This document shows positions 25,501-34,100 of a DNA stretch of 64,000 bases, piece by piece. Origin of the DNA: DATMNI01 sp035570275 (GTDB lineage Bacteria > Acidobacteriota > Terriglobia > Bryobacterales > Bryobacteraceae). The notes beneath the pieces were generated by a model, which saw only the letters and a program-made list of their open reading frames with translations, was not told where the DNA came from and ran no database searches. Every line of letters starts with the position of its first letter. Position 1 is the first letter of the stretch. The stretch lies in contig DATMNI010000476.1 in assembly GCA_035570275.1 (NCBI GenBank), positions 52,850 to 116,849 of the forward strand, given 5' to 3'. The translations under genes and the position numbers were made by a program.

Positions 25501-25627
25501 ATCGCGCCAATCGAAGTTCCAGATCGGCATTGGCGGCGTCGGCTGCGCCCGCCCAGCGAAGGGCGATAGTCCCGGCTACCAACAGCCGTGTGATAGCAGG
25601 GGCGCTAGCAAGGGCGCTACGTCGCAT
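22517..25627 (-). CDS. Large exported multi-DUF cytochrome protein (DUF1587/1595/1592/1588/1585), first copy
   Basis: 1036 residues with a signal peptide ending near GAADA. A heme-c site YCVGCHGG lies near residue 56 (Planctomycete cytochrome type). DUF1587 follows at about 135-200 (RRLSNAEYNNTIRDLTGVDM), then a long insert to about 590, DUF1595 (TARAYRKPLSPAERDEV), DUF1592 (ALASRLSYFLWSSMPDAQLL), DUF1588 (NAPGLRTSPVKRGYWVV) with a second heme-like CAGCHARFD, and DUF1585 (SRKLLAFALGRSLQLSD). Secreted or periplasmic electron-transfer role is likely; substrate unknown. The insert of nearly 400 residues makes it longer than the copy at 27700 (670 residues). Confidence 0.88.
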   Translation of the reverse strand: MRRSALASAPAITRLLVAGTIALRWAGAADAANADLELRLARSVRPFLTSYCVGCHGGASPAAQFDLRAYSTLAAVIRDYPRWNLVLEKLTANEMPPKPAPQPPADSRQAVIDWVQAVRMNEARKNAGDPGPVLARRLSNAEYNNTIRDLTGVDMRPTREFPVDPANTAGFDNSGESLTMSPALLNKYLQAAREVSDRMVLTPDGFDFAPHPMLVETDREKYAIQRIIGFYERQPTDYADYFQAAWCFKYRSALGMPNATLAGIAAQWKLSVKYLPMVWNILEEPPAAQKPPEAANQEVGPIAKLQAMWRGLPQPKGYQIGWELRVAFLDMRDFVVRIRRHTAMEFAAPVVKGLPAGSQPLLNWKLREFDLHRRDSDPKALRNDSDPPPELPAIPKYAGLHQEGAFRWAALTQRARASDADLVVPAAERARYQASFARFARVFPDAFYIKERGRYFPDDSQDKGRLLSAGYHNVMGYWRDDTPLMELILDAQGQKELDRLWDEFDFIAEHTARTWDQYYFNQSGEVQGKGAESGSARPEDKAVGSGAVIFGLRDAYLAKAEASNNPAAMEAIRYHFQWVNDILRRMERMHAEAEPLQLEALLQFTARAYRKPLSPAERDEVLSFYHTLREKSALTHEDAVRDSIVRVLMSPKFSYRVDLLDDSAAAPPKPPGSAGAATVPAQPLSPYALASRLSYFLWSSMPDAQLLARAQAGDLQKPEVLAAQARRLLKDDRARGLAFEFAGNWLDFRRFEEHNAVDRERFPSFTNDLREAMFQEPVRFFEDVIRNDRSVLDMLYGNYTFVNPVLARHYGMPDVAGDGDTWIRVDDAHLYGRGGLLPMSVFLTQNAPGLRTSPVKRGYWVVRRVLGEAIPPPPPVVPELPHDEAKMDLPLREMLARHRDNPACAGCHARFDSLGLAFEGYGPIGEKRSQDLAGRPVDAQAVFPGGMQGAGFDGVMAYIRDHRQKDFTENLSRKLLAFALGRSLQLSDEPLIERMQTKLTASGYRFTPLVEIIVTSPQFLNKRRTDAPVQTARKGE

Positions 25628-25906
25628 GGGCCTCCAGGGAGTGTAACCATCATATTACGAATGGGGACCCCGATGTCGCGCGCCGTCTGTGCGGGGTGCT
25701 TAATGATCTGGGGAAAGCCAGTTGCTGCCTACCGCTCCCTCATCTCACGGTCGCGGCTCTGTACCTATCTGCAAACACGCGATACCCTAACCGAGCCGCA
25801 ACCGTCAGGGAGCGGATGCCGCGACTGAGCCGCGAAATCCCCAAAACGGTTAGGCACCCGTGCGTGCGTCTGTCACGCTGCTCACAGGCCGGCGGGCCCG
25901 TGCCAC
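25628..25906. other. Intergenic region with a family B repeat cluster
   Basis: No gene. 25731-25836 holds inverted family B pieces (ccgctccctcatctcacgg on one side, accgtcagggagcgg on the other) and two more gagccgc/gcggctc arms. The rest is unremarkable. Confidence 0.6.
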
Positions 25907-26524
25907 TTAAGGCAGCGGTCGCATCATCAGTTTGCGGAATTGCACGATGCTGCCCAGGTTGTGCTGTTGCAGCGCCAGGTAGCCCTTGGTGTACGTGTTC
26001 TTCTGGTCCACGTAATCGGTAACCACCTTGCCGTTGATCTTGATGACGATGTGATTGCCGTTGGCGATCACGTGCTGCGTCCACCAGGTGTCGTCCTGGA
26101 TCAACTGCTCGCCGATCTTGGAGAAGCCGTACAGGCTGCCGGTCTTCTGCGGGTCGGGCGACGTATTCTCCACCTGCGCCTCGTAGCCTTTGGGAAAGCC
26201 GGGGCCGAAGGCGGTCCGGATGTACATGCCGGAGTTGCCGGAGTGGTTCAGCTTTACCTCGGCCGAGAATTCGCAGTTCTCGCATTCCCGCGCCATCCAG
26301 AACAAGTGGCTGGCCGGGCCGTCCCCGGTAATGGCGCCGTCCACGACTTTCCAGCTATCCGGATTGCCATTGGCCTTCCACCCGTCCAGCGTTTTCCCAT
26401 CGAACATGGAAATCCATCCGTCTTTGGCGGCCCCGGATGGTACCGCGGGCGCGCTCTGGTCAGCGGCGGAAATCCACCAGGCGGCCGCCACCACTCCGAA
26501 CGCCAGCATCGCAAGGTATTTCAT
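25907..26524 (-). CDS. Exported DUF1080 (3-keto-disaccharide hydrolase-like) protein
   Basis: 205 residues. The signal peptide MKYLAMLAFGVVAAAWWISA precedes a concanavalin-like jelly-roll. DUF1080 signatures: WISMFDGKTLDGWKANG, WKVVDGAITG, CEFSAEVKLNHSGNSGMYIR (the NSG.Y.R block), YEAQVENT, and GYLALQQHNLGSIVQFR. Some DUF1080 members hydrolyse 3-keto-glycosides produced by Gfo/Idh-type oxidoreductases, which fits the sugar-oxidation genes nearby, although none is adjacent. Monocistronic. Confidence 0.88.
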   Translation of the reverse strand: MKYLAMLAFGVVAAAWWISAADQSAPAVPSGAAKDGWISMFDGKTLDGWKANGNPDSWKVVDGAITGDGPASHLFWMARECENCEFSAEVKLNHSGNSGMYIRTAFGPGFPKGYEAQVENTSPDPQKTGSLYGFSKIGEQLIQDDTWWTQHVIANGNHIVIKINGKVVTDYVDQKNTYTKGYLALQQHNLGSIVQFRKLMMRPLP

Positions 26525-26584
26525 GCCTCCATACTAACTCACCAGGCCCCATGTGCCCTGTGCCACGTTCGCTATCATGGATGC

Positions 26585-27364
26585 GTGTCTACTCGCCAGC
26601 ACGCGGGCCCCGGACCGGCCGGCCCGGAGGTTCCCGAACCCTCGCTCGCAGAACGCGCGCGCACCCTCGTTTCCGTCGCCCGGATCGGCAGCCTGTCCAC
26701 GCATTCGCGGAAGTTCGTGGGATTTCCGTTCGGCTCCGTGATGCCGTATGCCGCTGACGACCGCGGCCGCCCGGTCTTTTTGATCAGCAGCATGGCCATG
26801 CATACCCAAAACCTGCACCAGGACGCCCGCGCCAGCCTGCTGATCACGCAACCGGATTCCGCGGGCGACCCTTTGGGAGCCGCCCGCGTCACCCTGCTGG
26901 GCGCCACCGCGGAAGTGCCCGCGGCGGAGGTTCGCGATCTGTACCTTTCCCGCTATGAGAACGCGAAGTACTGGCAGGAGTACACCGATTTCGCGTATCA
27001 CAGGCTGGAGGTGTCGAGTGTTTACTTCATCGGCGGCTTCGGTGTCATGGGGTGGGTCCCGGCTGAGGAATACATCACCGCCCGGCCCGATCCCCTGGCC
27101 GAAACGGCGCAGGAAATCATCCAACACATGAATGCCGATCATGCGGATGCCCTCGTTCTGATCGCCACCCGGTTTGGGGGCGAAGCCGCCACCGAGGCTT
27201 CCATGACGGCCGTCGATCGCCTCGGATTCCATCTCCGCCTCAAGACCGGCGATCGGGTTCATGGGCGCCGCGTGGCGTTTCTGCGAGAGGTTGGCAACAA
27301 GGACGAAGCCAGAGCGGTCTTGGTGGAGATGGTCCGGCAGGCTCGATCCTCCGATTCACACTGA
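26585..27364 (+). CDS. HugZ-like pyridoxamine-5'-phosphate-oxidase-fold protein with DUF2470
   Basis: 259 residues from the GTG at 26585; the long open frame upstream is antisense to the DUF1080 gene. The N-terminal split-barrel (ARTLVSVARIGSLSTHSRKF, GFPFGSVMPYAADD, FLISSMAMHTQNLHQDARAS) binds flavin or heme, and the C-terminal DUF2470-like domain carries EIIQHMNADHADALVLIA. This two-domain layout is that of HugZ/HutZ heme oxygenases and related heme-storage proteins. Role here likely in heme or flavin handling; the heme-binding C-terminal loop of true HugZ is not obvious. Confidence 0.82.
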   Translation: MSTRQHAGPGPAGPEVPEPSLAERARTLVSVARIGSLSTHSRKFVGFPFGSVMPYAADDRGRPVFLISSMAMHTQNLHQDARASLLITQPDSAGDPLGAARVTLLGATAEVPAAEVRDLYLSRYENAKYWQEYTDFAYHRLEVSSVYFIGGFGVMGWVPAEEYITARPDPLAETAQEIIQHMNADHADALVLIATRFGGEAATEASMTAVDRLGFHLRLKTGDRVHGRRVAFLREVGNKDEARAVLVEMVRQARSSDSH

Positions 27365-27408
27365 GCGGGTGGGGCCGGGGGCCGGGGGCCAGGCGTCGGC
27401 CCGCTCCG

Positions 27409-27600
27409 TTATTTCATGAGTTTCTGATACCGCGGCCAGTCGCCGAAACGTTCGATCCAGCCATCGGTGGGCTGGTTGCGCCTGGGCATCCCGAAACCGT
27501 GCCCGCCCGCGGCGTAGATATGCAATTCGGCGGGCTTGTCGGCCGCCTTCCACGCCAGGAAAATCGCCGGGCTGGACGCGGATATCGGATCGTTGTAGGT
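27409..27600 (-). pseudogene. C-terminal remnant of an alpha/beta-hydrolase (esterase)
   Basis: The minus strand reads YNDPISASSPAIFLAWKAA, then ELHIYAAGGHGFGMPRRNQP and TDGWIERFGDWPRYQKLMK-stop (27409-27411). This is the last ~63 residues of a BD-FAE/Axe2-like esterase, including the catalytic-histidine loop GGHGFG. Upstream of 27600 the frame closes (a stop five codons before) and no nucleophile region exists. The 5' part was removed, probably when the DUF1592 gene region came to lie here. Confidence 0.75.
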
Positions 27601-27659
27601 GTATCACTGCCCGCACGCCCGTCCTGCAGGTCCGTTTTGCGGAATGTCGCGGGCGGGTT

Positions 27660-27690
27660 TCGACAGAAGCAGGCGGCACCCGGATATAAT
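27660..27690 (+). promoter_or_regulatory. Possible promoter directly before the DUF1592/DUF1552 pair
   Basis: A perfect TATAAT (27685-27690) with a weak TCGACA (27660-27665) 19 bases upstream. The proposed TTG start at 27700 is only 10 bases after the -10, so the transcript would be leaderless. Confidence 0.35.
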
Positions 27691-27699
27691 GAAACCAAC

Positions 27700-29712
27700 T
27701 TGTCCAGGCTGCTGATCAGTGTTTTCGGTGCGTGCGCTGCGATCGGGATTGCCGCCGAAACCGCCCCTTTCGCCAAAACCGTCTACCCCGTCTTCGAAGA
27801 AGCCGGATGCCGCGGCTGCCACAACCCCGATGGCGTGGCATCGGCTACCCGCCTGCAGTTTCCGGAGCAGGGCGCGCCGGCGGAGCGCATCGAGGCCTTT
27901 GGGAAGTCGCTGGTGCTGCTGGTGGATCACCAGAATCCCGCGAATTCGTTGCTGCTGCGAAAGCCCACGGCCCGCCTGGCGCATGCCGGCGGACAGCGTA
28001 TCCAACCGGACAGCCCGGAGGAAACTGTGTTGCGAGCCTGGATTGACCGGCTGGTCCAGCTCAAGGGAGACGAACTGGCCGCGGCGTTGCGGTACCGCGA
28101 CCAGGAGGCCTCCGGCGCCGGCGCCACGCGCCCCCGAATTGTGCTCCGTCGCCTGACGCACAGCCAGTACAACAACACGGTGCGCGACCTTCTGGGTGAC
28201 CGCAGTATGCCGGCCAACCGGTTTCCGCCGGAGGATTTCGTCAACGGTTTCAAGAACCAGTACGCCTCGCAAAACCTCTCGCCGCTGCTCGAAGACGCTT
28301 ACAGCGCGGCGGCCGAGAAGCTGGCCCGCACGGCCTTTCGCAGCGGCAACCCGCATAACCCGGTCGATCACGCGGTGTCGTGCCCGCCTTCGCCCGCATG
28401 CCGCACCGAGTTCATCCAAAGCTTTGGCTTCCGTGCCTTCCGGCGTCCGCTCGACGCCGCCGAAGTGCGCCGTTACGAAGCGCTGTTTCAAAAGCAGCCT
28501 GACTTCCTGGCGGGCGCGCAATTGGTGGCGGAGGCCATGCTGCAATCGCCCAACTTTCTGTTTCACCTGGAGGACGCCGGCGAGGCCACCAATTCAAAAT
28601 GGCGGTCCTATGCCGCGGCCAGCCGGCTCTCTTACGCGCTGTGGGATGGGACTCCCGACGACGCGCTGCTGGCCGCCGCCGGCCGCGGCGAACTGGATAC
28701 GCCAGAGGGCGTTGAGCGCGCCGCCCGCCGCCTGCTGGACGACCCCAAGGCTCACCAGGCGCTCGACGAGTTCGTGGCCCAGTGGCTGCGTTTTGACCGC
28801 GTGCTCACCGCCACCAAGGAGCGCCGCGCCTTCCCCCAGTTCACGCCCGAGACCGCCATCGCCATGACGCAGGAGGCGCGCCGCTTCGTGGCAGATCTGG
28901 TGTGGGGCAACGGCGATTTCACGCAGCTCTTCACCGCCGGCTACGGTTACGCCAATGGCGACTTGGCCCGTATCTACGGCGTCGAAGCTCCGGCCAACGA
29001 TTTCGATCGCGTGGCATTTCCCGCCAACTCGGAGCGCGCGGGCTTGCTGGGACAGGCGTTGTTCCTCACTCTGACCGCCAAGCCGGATGAGACGTCGCCC
29101 ACCGCGCGCGGGCTCTTCGTGCGCGAGCAGTTCCTCTGCCAGCACGTGGCCGACCCGCCGCCCGGCGTCAACACCAACCTGCCGCCCGTCAGTGCAGCCC
29201 AGCCGATGACCAACCGCGACCGCATGGCCCTGCACGCCACCAACAAGTCCTGCGCCGGTTGCCACAATCTGGTGGACCCCATCGGATTCGGCTTCGAAAA
29301 GTTCGATGCCATCGGCCAGCGGCGCGACAAACTGAAGCTGACCTTCGGGGAGAGCTTCGGCGAAAAAAAGGCGGCGCAGCCCAAGCTCTCGACCGCCGAA
29401 CTCGATCTCGATACCAAGGGCCAGGTGGCCGGAATTCCCAACTCCAGCTTCGCGTCTCCGAAGGAACTGGGCGCGGTTCTCGCCGCTAGCCCGCAGTGCC
29501 AGGAATGCCTGGTCAAACAATACTTCCGCTATGTGGCCGGCAGGACCGAAACGCCCGCCGACCGGCCGCTGATCCGCCGCGTGTTTGACGACTTCCGGCG
29601 ATCCGGCTTCCGCTTTCAGGAAATGATAATCTCAATGACGAGCGCCCGAGAAATGCAAGCCAGGGAATTTCCCGCGGAAGGAGGCGCCGCCAATGTCGCA
29701 GGTAATCACTAA
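27700..29712 (+). CDS. Exported multi-DUF cytochrome protein (DUF1587/1595/1592/1588/1585), second copy
   Basis: 670 residues if started at the TTG at 27700, which gives a signal peptide (MSRLLISVFGACAAIGIAA); the open frame upstream to 27499 is antisense to the esterase remnant. Heme-c site GCRGCHNPDG near residue 37, DUF1587 (RRLTHSQYNNTVRDLLGD), DUF1595 (GFRAFRRPLDAAEVRRYEAL), DUF1592 (AAASRLSYALWDGTPDDALL), DUF1588 with a second SCAGCHNLVDPIGFGFEKFD, and DUF1585 at the end (YFRYVAGRTETPAD). It overlaps the following DUF1552 gene by 20 bases. Confidence 0.87.
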   Translation: MSRLLISVFGACAAIGIAAETAPFAKTVYPVFEEAGCRGCHNPDGVASATRLQFPEQGAPAERIEAFGKSLVLLVDHQNPANSLLLRKPTARLAHAGGQRIQPDSPEETVLRAWIDRLVQLKGDELAAALRYRDQEASGAGATRPRIVLRRLTHSQYNNTVRDLLGDRSMPANRFPPEDFVNGFKNQYASQNLSPLLEDAYSAAAEKLARTAFRSGNPHNPVDHAVSCPPSPACRTEFIQSFGFRAFRRPLDAAEVRRYEALFQKQPDFLAGAQLVAEAMLQSPNFLFHLEDAGEATNSKWRSYAAASRLSYALWDGTPDDALLAAAGRGELDTPEGVERAARRLLDDPKAHQALDEFVAQWLRFDRVLTATKERRAFPQFTPETAIAMTQEARRFVADLVWGNGDFTQLFTAGYGYANGDLARIYGVEAPANDFDRVAFPANSERAGLLGQALFLTLTAKPDETSPTARGLFVREQFLCQHVADPPPGVNTNLPPVSAAQPMTNRDRMALHATNKSCAGCHNLVDPIGFGFEKFDAIGQRRDKLKLTFGESFGEKKAAQPKLSTAELDLDTKGQVAGIPNSSFASPKELGAVLAASPQCQECLVKQYFRYVAGRTETPADRPLIRRVFDDFRRSGFRFQEMIISMTSAREMQAREFPAEGGAANVAGNH

Positions 29713-31036
29713 GCGCTTCCGTGTCTCGCGCCGGCGTTTCCTCAGAGGCCTGGCGCTGGCGGGCGGCGCGGTGCAGGTCGGTCTGCCGCCGCTGGTGAGC
29801 ATGTTCAACTCCACCGGAACGGCTTATGCGGCCGACGGCCTGGCACAGAAACCGATCGAGAGCCGCTTCGTCTTCTGGTTCAACGGCAACGGCATTCCCG
29901 AGCGGTATTGGATTCCCAGTGAGACCGGCACGGACTATCGCCTTTCGCCGTGCCTGGGCCCGCTGGCCCCGTTCCGAAACGATATTCACGTTCTCAGCGG
30001 GCTGGACAACCAGGCGGCCGCGGCCTCCGGTCCCGGCAACGGCCACCACAAGGCGATCAGCGGCGTCACCACCTGCACGCCGTTTACGGGCCACGGCGCG
30101 GGGGGCGCCTCCATCGACCAGGTCATCGCCGCCAGAATCGGCCGCGAGTCGCGCTTCAGTTCGATTCAGATCGGCGTCTCGCAGGAGTCGTTCGGCGAAA
30201 GCATTCAGCGCAACATGAGTTGGGCCGGGTACGACCGCCCGCTGCCGCCGCAGATGCTGCCCGACAAGCTTTTCGACTACCTCTTCGGCGCCCGCGACCC
30301 GGGTTGGGTGAACCGCAAACGCAGTATCCTCGACGCCGTGCGGGAAGATGCGGCGGACCTGCGGAAACAGTTGCCGAAAGACGATGTCTTGCGCGTGGAT
30401 GAGCACCTCTCGGCCGTTCGCGACCTGGAGCGCGCCATCGCCGGATTGCCTCCGGAGTACCAGCGCATCGACGCGCCGGACTACGACGGCGAGATGGGCG
30501 ACATGAAAGATTGGCCGCGGATCGCCAAGTTGCAGAGCGACCTGCTGGCGCACGCGCTGGTGACGCGGCAAACACGCGTGGCATCCTACATGCTTACCAA
30601 GGGTCAAGGCCTGGCCCGCTTCCCCTGGCTGGGTTTGACCGCGGCGCGGCATCACGACTATACCCACGCCGACGGCAAGGCCCCCGGCGCCGACGGGGCC
30701 GATGGGCAGCGCGTGCTCCGCGACATCACCCGCTGGCACGTGGAGGAGTTCGCCTATCTTCTGGCCAAGCTGAAATCGATTCCCGAAGGCGATGGCACGG
30801 TGCTCGACCACTGCTGCCTGCTCTACGCCCATGAGCACGCCGAAGCCAATCCGCACAAGTGCAGCGGCCTGGCGATGATTGTGGCGGGCCACGCCGGCCG
30901 CTTGAAAACCGGCGCTCACACGCGAGTGATGGGCACCATCGGCGATTTGTACCTGACCCTGGCCGACGACATTATGGAAGCCAACCTGGGCCGCTTTCCG
31001 ACGGCTTCGAAGAAGATGACCGAGATACTGGCGTAG
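29693..31036 (+). CDS. DUF1552-family Tat-exported protein, second copy
   Basis: 447 residues, with a strong GGAAGGAGG at 29677-29683 inside the previous gene. The Tat signal is VSRRRFLRGLALAGGAVQVG. DUF1552 blocks: SRFVFWFNGNGIPERYW, IHVLSGLDNQAAAASGPGNG, GASIDQVIAARIG, RVDEHLSAVRDLERAI and LDHCCLLYAHEHAEANPH. The copy at 21184 has the same layout, so the two pairs are paralogous but clearly diverged. Translationally coupled to the DUF1592 protein. Confidence 0.88.
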   Translation: MSQVITKRFRVSRRRFLRGLALAGGAVQVGLPPLVSMFNSTGTAYAADGLAQKPIESRFVFWFNGNGIPERYWIPSETGTDYRLSPCLGPLAPFRNDIHVLSGLDNQAAAASGPGNGHHKAISGVTTCTPFTGHGAGGASIDQVIAARIGRESRFSSIQIGVSQESFGESIQRNMSWAGYDRPLPPQMLPDKLFDYLFGARDPGWVNRKRSILDAVREDAADLRKQLPKDDVLRVDEHLSAVRDLERAIAGLPPEYQRIDAPDYDGEMGDMKDWPRIAKLQSDLLAHALVTRQTRVASYMLTKGQGLARFPWLGLTAARHHDYTHADGKAPGADGADGQRVLRDITRWHVEEFAYLLAKLKSIPEGDGTVLDHCCLLYAHEHAEANPHKCSGLAMIVAGHAGRLKTGAHTRVMGTIGDLYLTLADDIMEANLGRFPTASKKMTEILA

Positions 31037-31189
31037 CCGGAACTCAGCCATTCCGGGCTGTGTGATCAGAGCCGCGCGCGTCAGCAAGCGGTTGCCACTC
31101 GGGCGCTGTGTTCCTTCGGCCGCTTCACCAGGGTAACAACCGCTTAACAACCGGCGCCACGAACCACACTCGCCTGGGCTAAATGCACT
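31037..31189. repeat. Short intergenic stretch with a family B piece and a hairpin
   Basis: cagccattccgggctg (about 31047-31062) can form a stem, followed by a family B piece (tcagagccgcgcgcgtcagc, then aagcgg, 31066-31091). Separates two convergent genes. Confidence 0.6.
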
Positions 31190-34100
31190 TTATTGGCAGC
31201 GCGTGCCATTCACATAGAACGCCGCCGGAGCCGCGTTCGTGCCGCTATAGCTGGCGTTGAAACCCATTCCGGTGACCGTGGCGCCGGGGGCGATGGTGGG
31301 GTTCCAACTGGCGTTGGTGAGCTTGGCGTTGGCGCCCGTTTGCGAATAGTTTGAGTTCCAGGCTTGGGTGATTTGCTGGTTCGCAGCCCAGGTCCACGTC
31401 AACTGCCAGCCGTTGATCGGCGTGCTGCCGGTGTTTTGAATGGTGATCGCGGTGCCGAAGCCCACGTTCCATTGGGTGGTGACGGTGTAGACCACATGGC
31501 ACCCGCCGCCTGCTTGCGTGGTGGCGCCAGCCTGATTCGCCGGCGCCGATTCGCCCGCCGAATTCTGCGCACTCACCAGGTAGTAGCGAATGGTAGAGGG
31601 CGCAAGGCCGGTGTTCGAATAGGTGGAGGTAGTGACGCCGGTGGCAATGCGGTTGCCTGCCGAGGGCGTGAAACCGGACACGTTACTGGCGTAGACGTTG
31701 TAAGTCACGCCGCTGGTCGGGCTCGCGCTCCAACTCAGGTTGATCTGGCTGGACGAAACCGCGGTGGCGGTAAGGCTCGCCGGGGCTCCCGGCAGAGCAG
31801 GCGTTACGGTCTGTGTCACGGCCGCTGAAGTGCCCGCGGCATAGTTCGCGTCGCCGCTGTAAACCGCCGTGACGGAGTGACTGCCGGCAGCCAGCGTCGA
31901 GATCGCCAGTGACGCCCTCCCGCCGGCGATTGAGGCTGCGCCGAGAGACGTGCCGCCGTCGAAGAACTGGACAGTACCGGTCGCCGCGCCGGGCGACACC
32001 ACGGCTGCCAGCGTGACCGCCTGGCCAAAAGCCGACGGGTTCGGCGAGGCGGTTAAGCTGACAGTCGAGGCGGCCTTCGCGACGGTTTGCGTCCAGGCTC
32101 CCGAAGTAGCGGCGGCATAGTTCGCGTCTCCGCTGTAAACGGCTGTGATGGAATGGCTGCCGGCGGCCAGGGTTGCAGTGCTCAGCCCGGCGGCTCCCCC
32201 GCTCAGGGCCACGGTGCCTAGCAGCGTACTGCCATCCAGGAACTGCACGCTGCCGGTGGCGGCGGCCGGAGAAACCGTGGCCGTCAGAGTGACCGGCTGT
32301 CCGCCCACCGATGGGTTCGGCGACCCAGTCAAACTGGCGCTGGTGGCCGCCTTCACCACCGTCTGCGTCCACACCGCGGAAGTGCCGGCGGCGTCGCTGC
32401 CGTCTCCACTATAAGCCACCGTTACTGAATGGCTCCCCACAGCCAACGTCGAAACACTCAGCGAAGCCGTGCCGCCGCTGACGGTGGCTGTGCCAAGAGT
32501 CACACCGCCATCCATAAACCGCATAGTGCCGGTAGCCGCGCCGGGCGACACCGAGGCAGTGAACTGGATGGCCTGCCCGAAGGCCGCCGACGCATTGTTG
32601 GAGGTCACCGACGTAACCGTTCCCGCCTTGACGGTCTGGGCGGTGCCGGATGAGACAGTGCTGTAATTGCCATCCCCGCTGTAGACGGCCGTGATGGTGT
32701 GGGTGCCGGCGCCCAGCGCTGCAGTCGTCAGGACTGCCGACCCTCCGCTCAGAGTGGCCGTGGCCAGCGCGGTAGACCCATCCAGGAACTGCACGGTTCC
32801 GGTGGCGGAAGTGGTTGAATAACTCGGCGAGACCACCGCCGTGAAGGTAACGGCTTGTCCCGGGTTCGATGGGTTCGTCGAAGTAGTCACGGTCACGCTC
32901 GGATTGGCTTTGCCCACGGTATACGTCATAGTTGCCGACGTGCTGTTCACGTAGCTCCCATCGCCGCTGTAGCTCGCCGTAATCGCATGCGTACCCACGG
33001 CAAAGGCGGGGACGCTCAGCGTGGCGGCGCCGGCGCTGACTGTTACCGAACCGAGCGCGGTCCCACCATCCAGGAATTGGACGGTCCCTGTAGCAGTGCT
33101 GGGCGACACTACGGCTGTGAGCTGAACCGTCTGTCCGTACGCCGAGGGCGAAGGCGTGGCTTGAACCGCGACGGTGGTGGCGCCTTTGACCACTTGAGAA
33201 ACCGCGGCGGAGGTGCTGGTGGAATAGTTGCCATCGCCGCTGTAGACCACCGTAACGGAGTGATTGCCGGCATTGAGCGCCACGGTGCTTAGCGAGGCCG
33301 ATCCGCCGCTGAGCGGCGCCGTGCCGAGCGATGTGCTTCCGTCCAGGAACTGAACGCTGCCCGTAGCCGAGCTCGGAGTAACCGTCGTGCCGAACGTGAT
33401 GGACTGGCCGGCGTTCGCCGGATTCGGCGATGAAGCGGCGGCCGCCGTGGTCGTCGAAGCCTGGGCCACGGTTTGTGTCCACGCACCGGAGGCGCTTCCG
33501 GCATTAACCGAATCGCCGCTATATGTGGCCGTGATCGAGTGCGTTCCAGTGGATAGCGAAGAAACCGGCAACGCGGCCGTTCCGTTACTCAGCGTGGCCG
33601 TCCCCAGCACGGCTGTGCCATCCAGAAACTGAACCGTTCCCGTGGCGGCGCCGGGTGAGACTGCCGCCGTAAGCTGCACGGCTTGACCGTAGATACTGGA
33701 AGCGGCATTGGCGGTCAGGCTGGTGGTAGTAGTGGTCGCAATTCTCACTACTTGTGGTAAGAGCGAACTGGCACCGCCCACGAAGTTTGCATCTCCGCTG
33801 TAAAAGGCGCTGATGTTGTGAGTTCCCGCGGAGAGGCTGGAAATGGCTAGCGTCGCCCTGCCGTTGACGACCGGCGAGGAGCCGATAGTCGCATAGCTGC
33901 TTGTCCCCGGTCCGTAGTCCGCGAATTGCATCGTGCCCGCGGCGGTGGTCTGAGATATGTCTGCTGTGATAGTCACGGTTTGTCCCACCGTGGAGGGATT
34001 CGTGTCCGATGTGATGGTGAGGTTCGGATTGGACTTGACGGCCTCCACCAAAACCGCCGATGTGGATCCCTGGAAGGTGGCGTCACCGAAGTAAGTCGCG

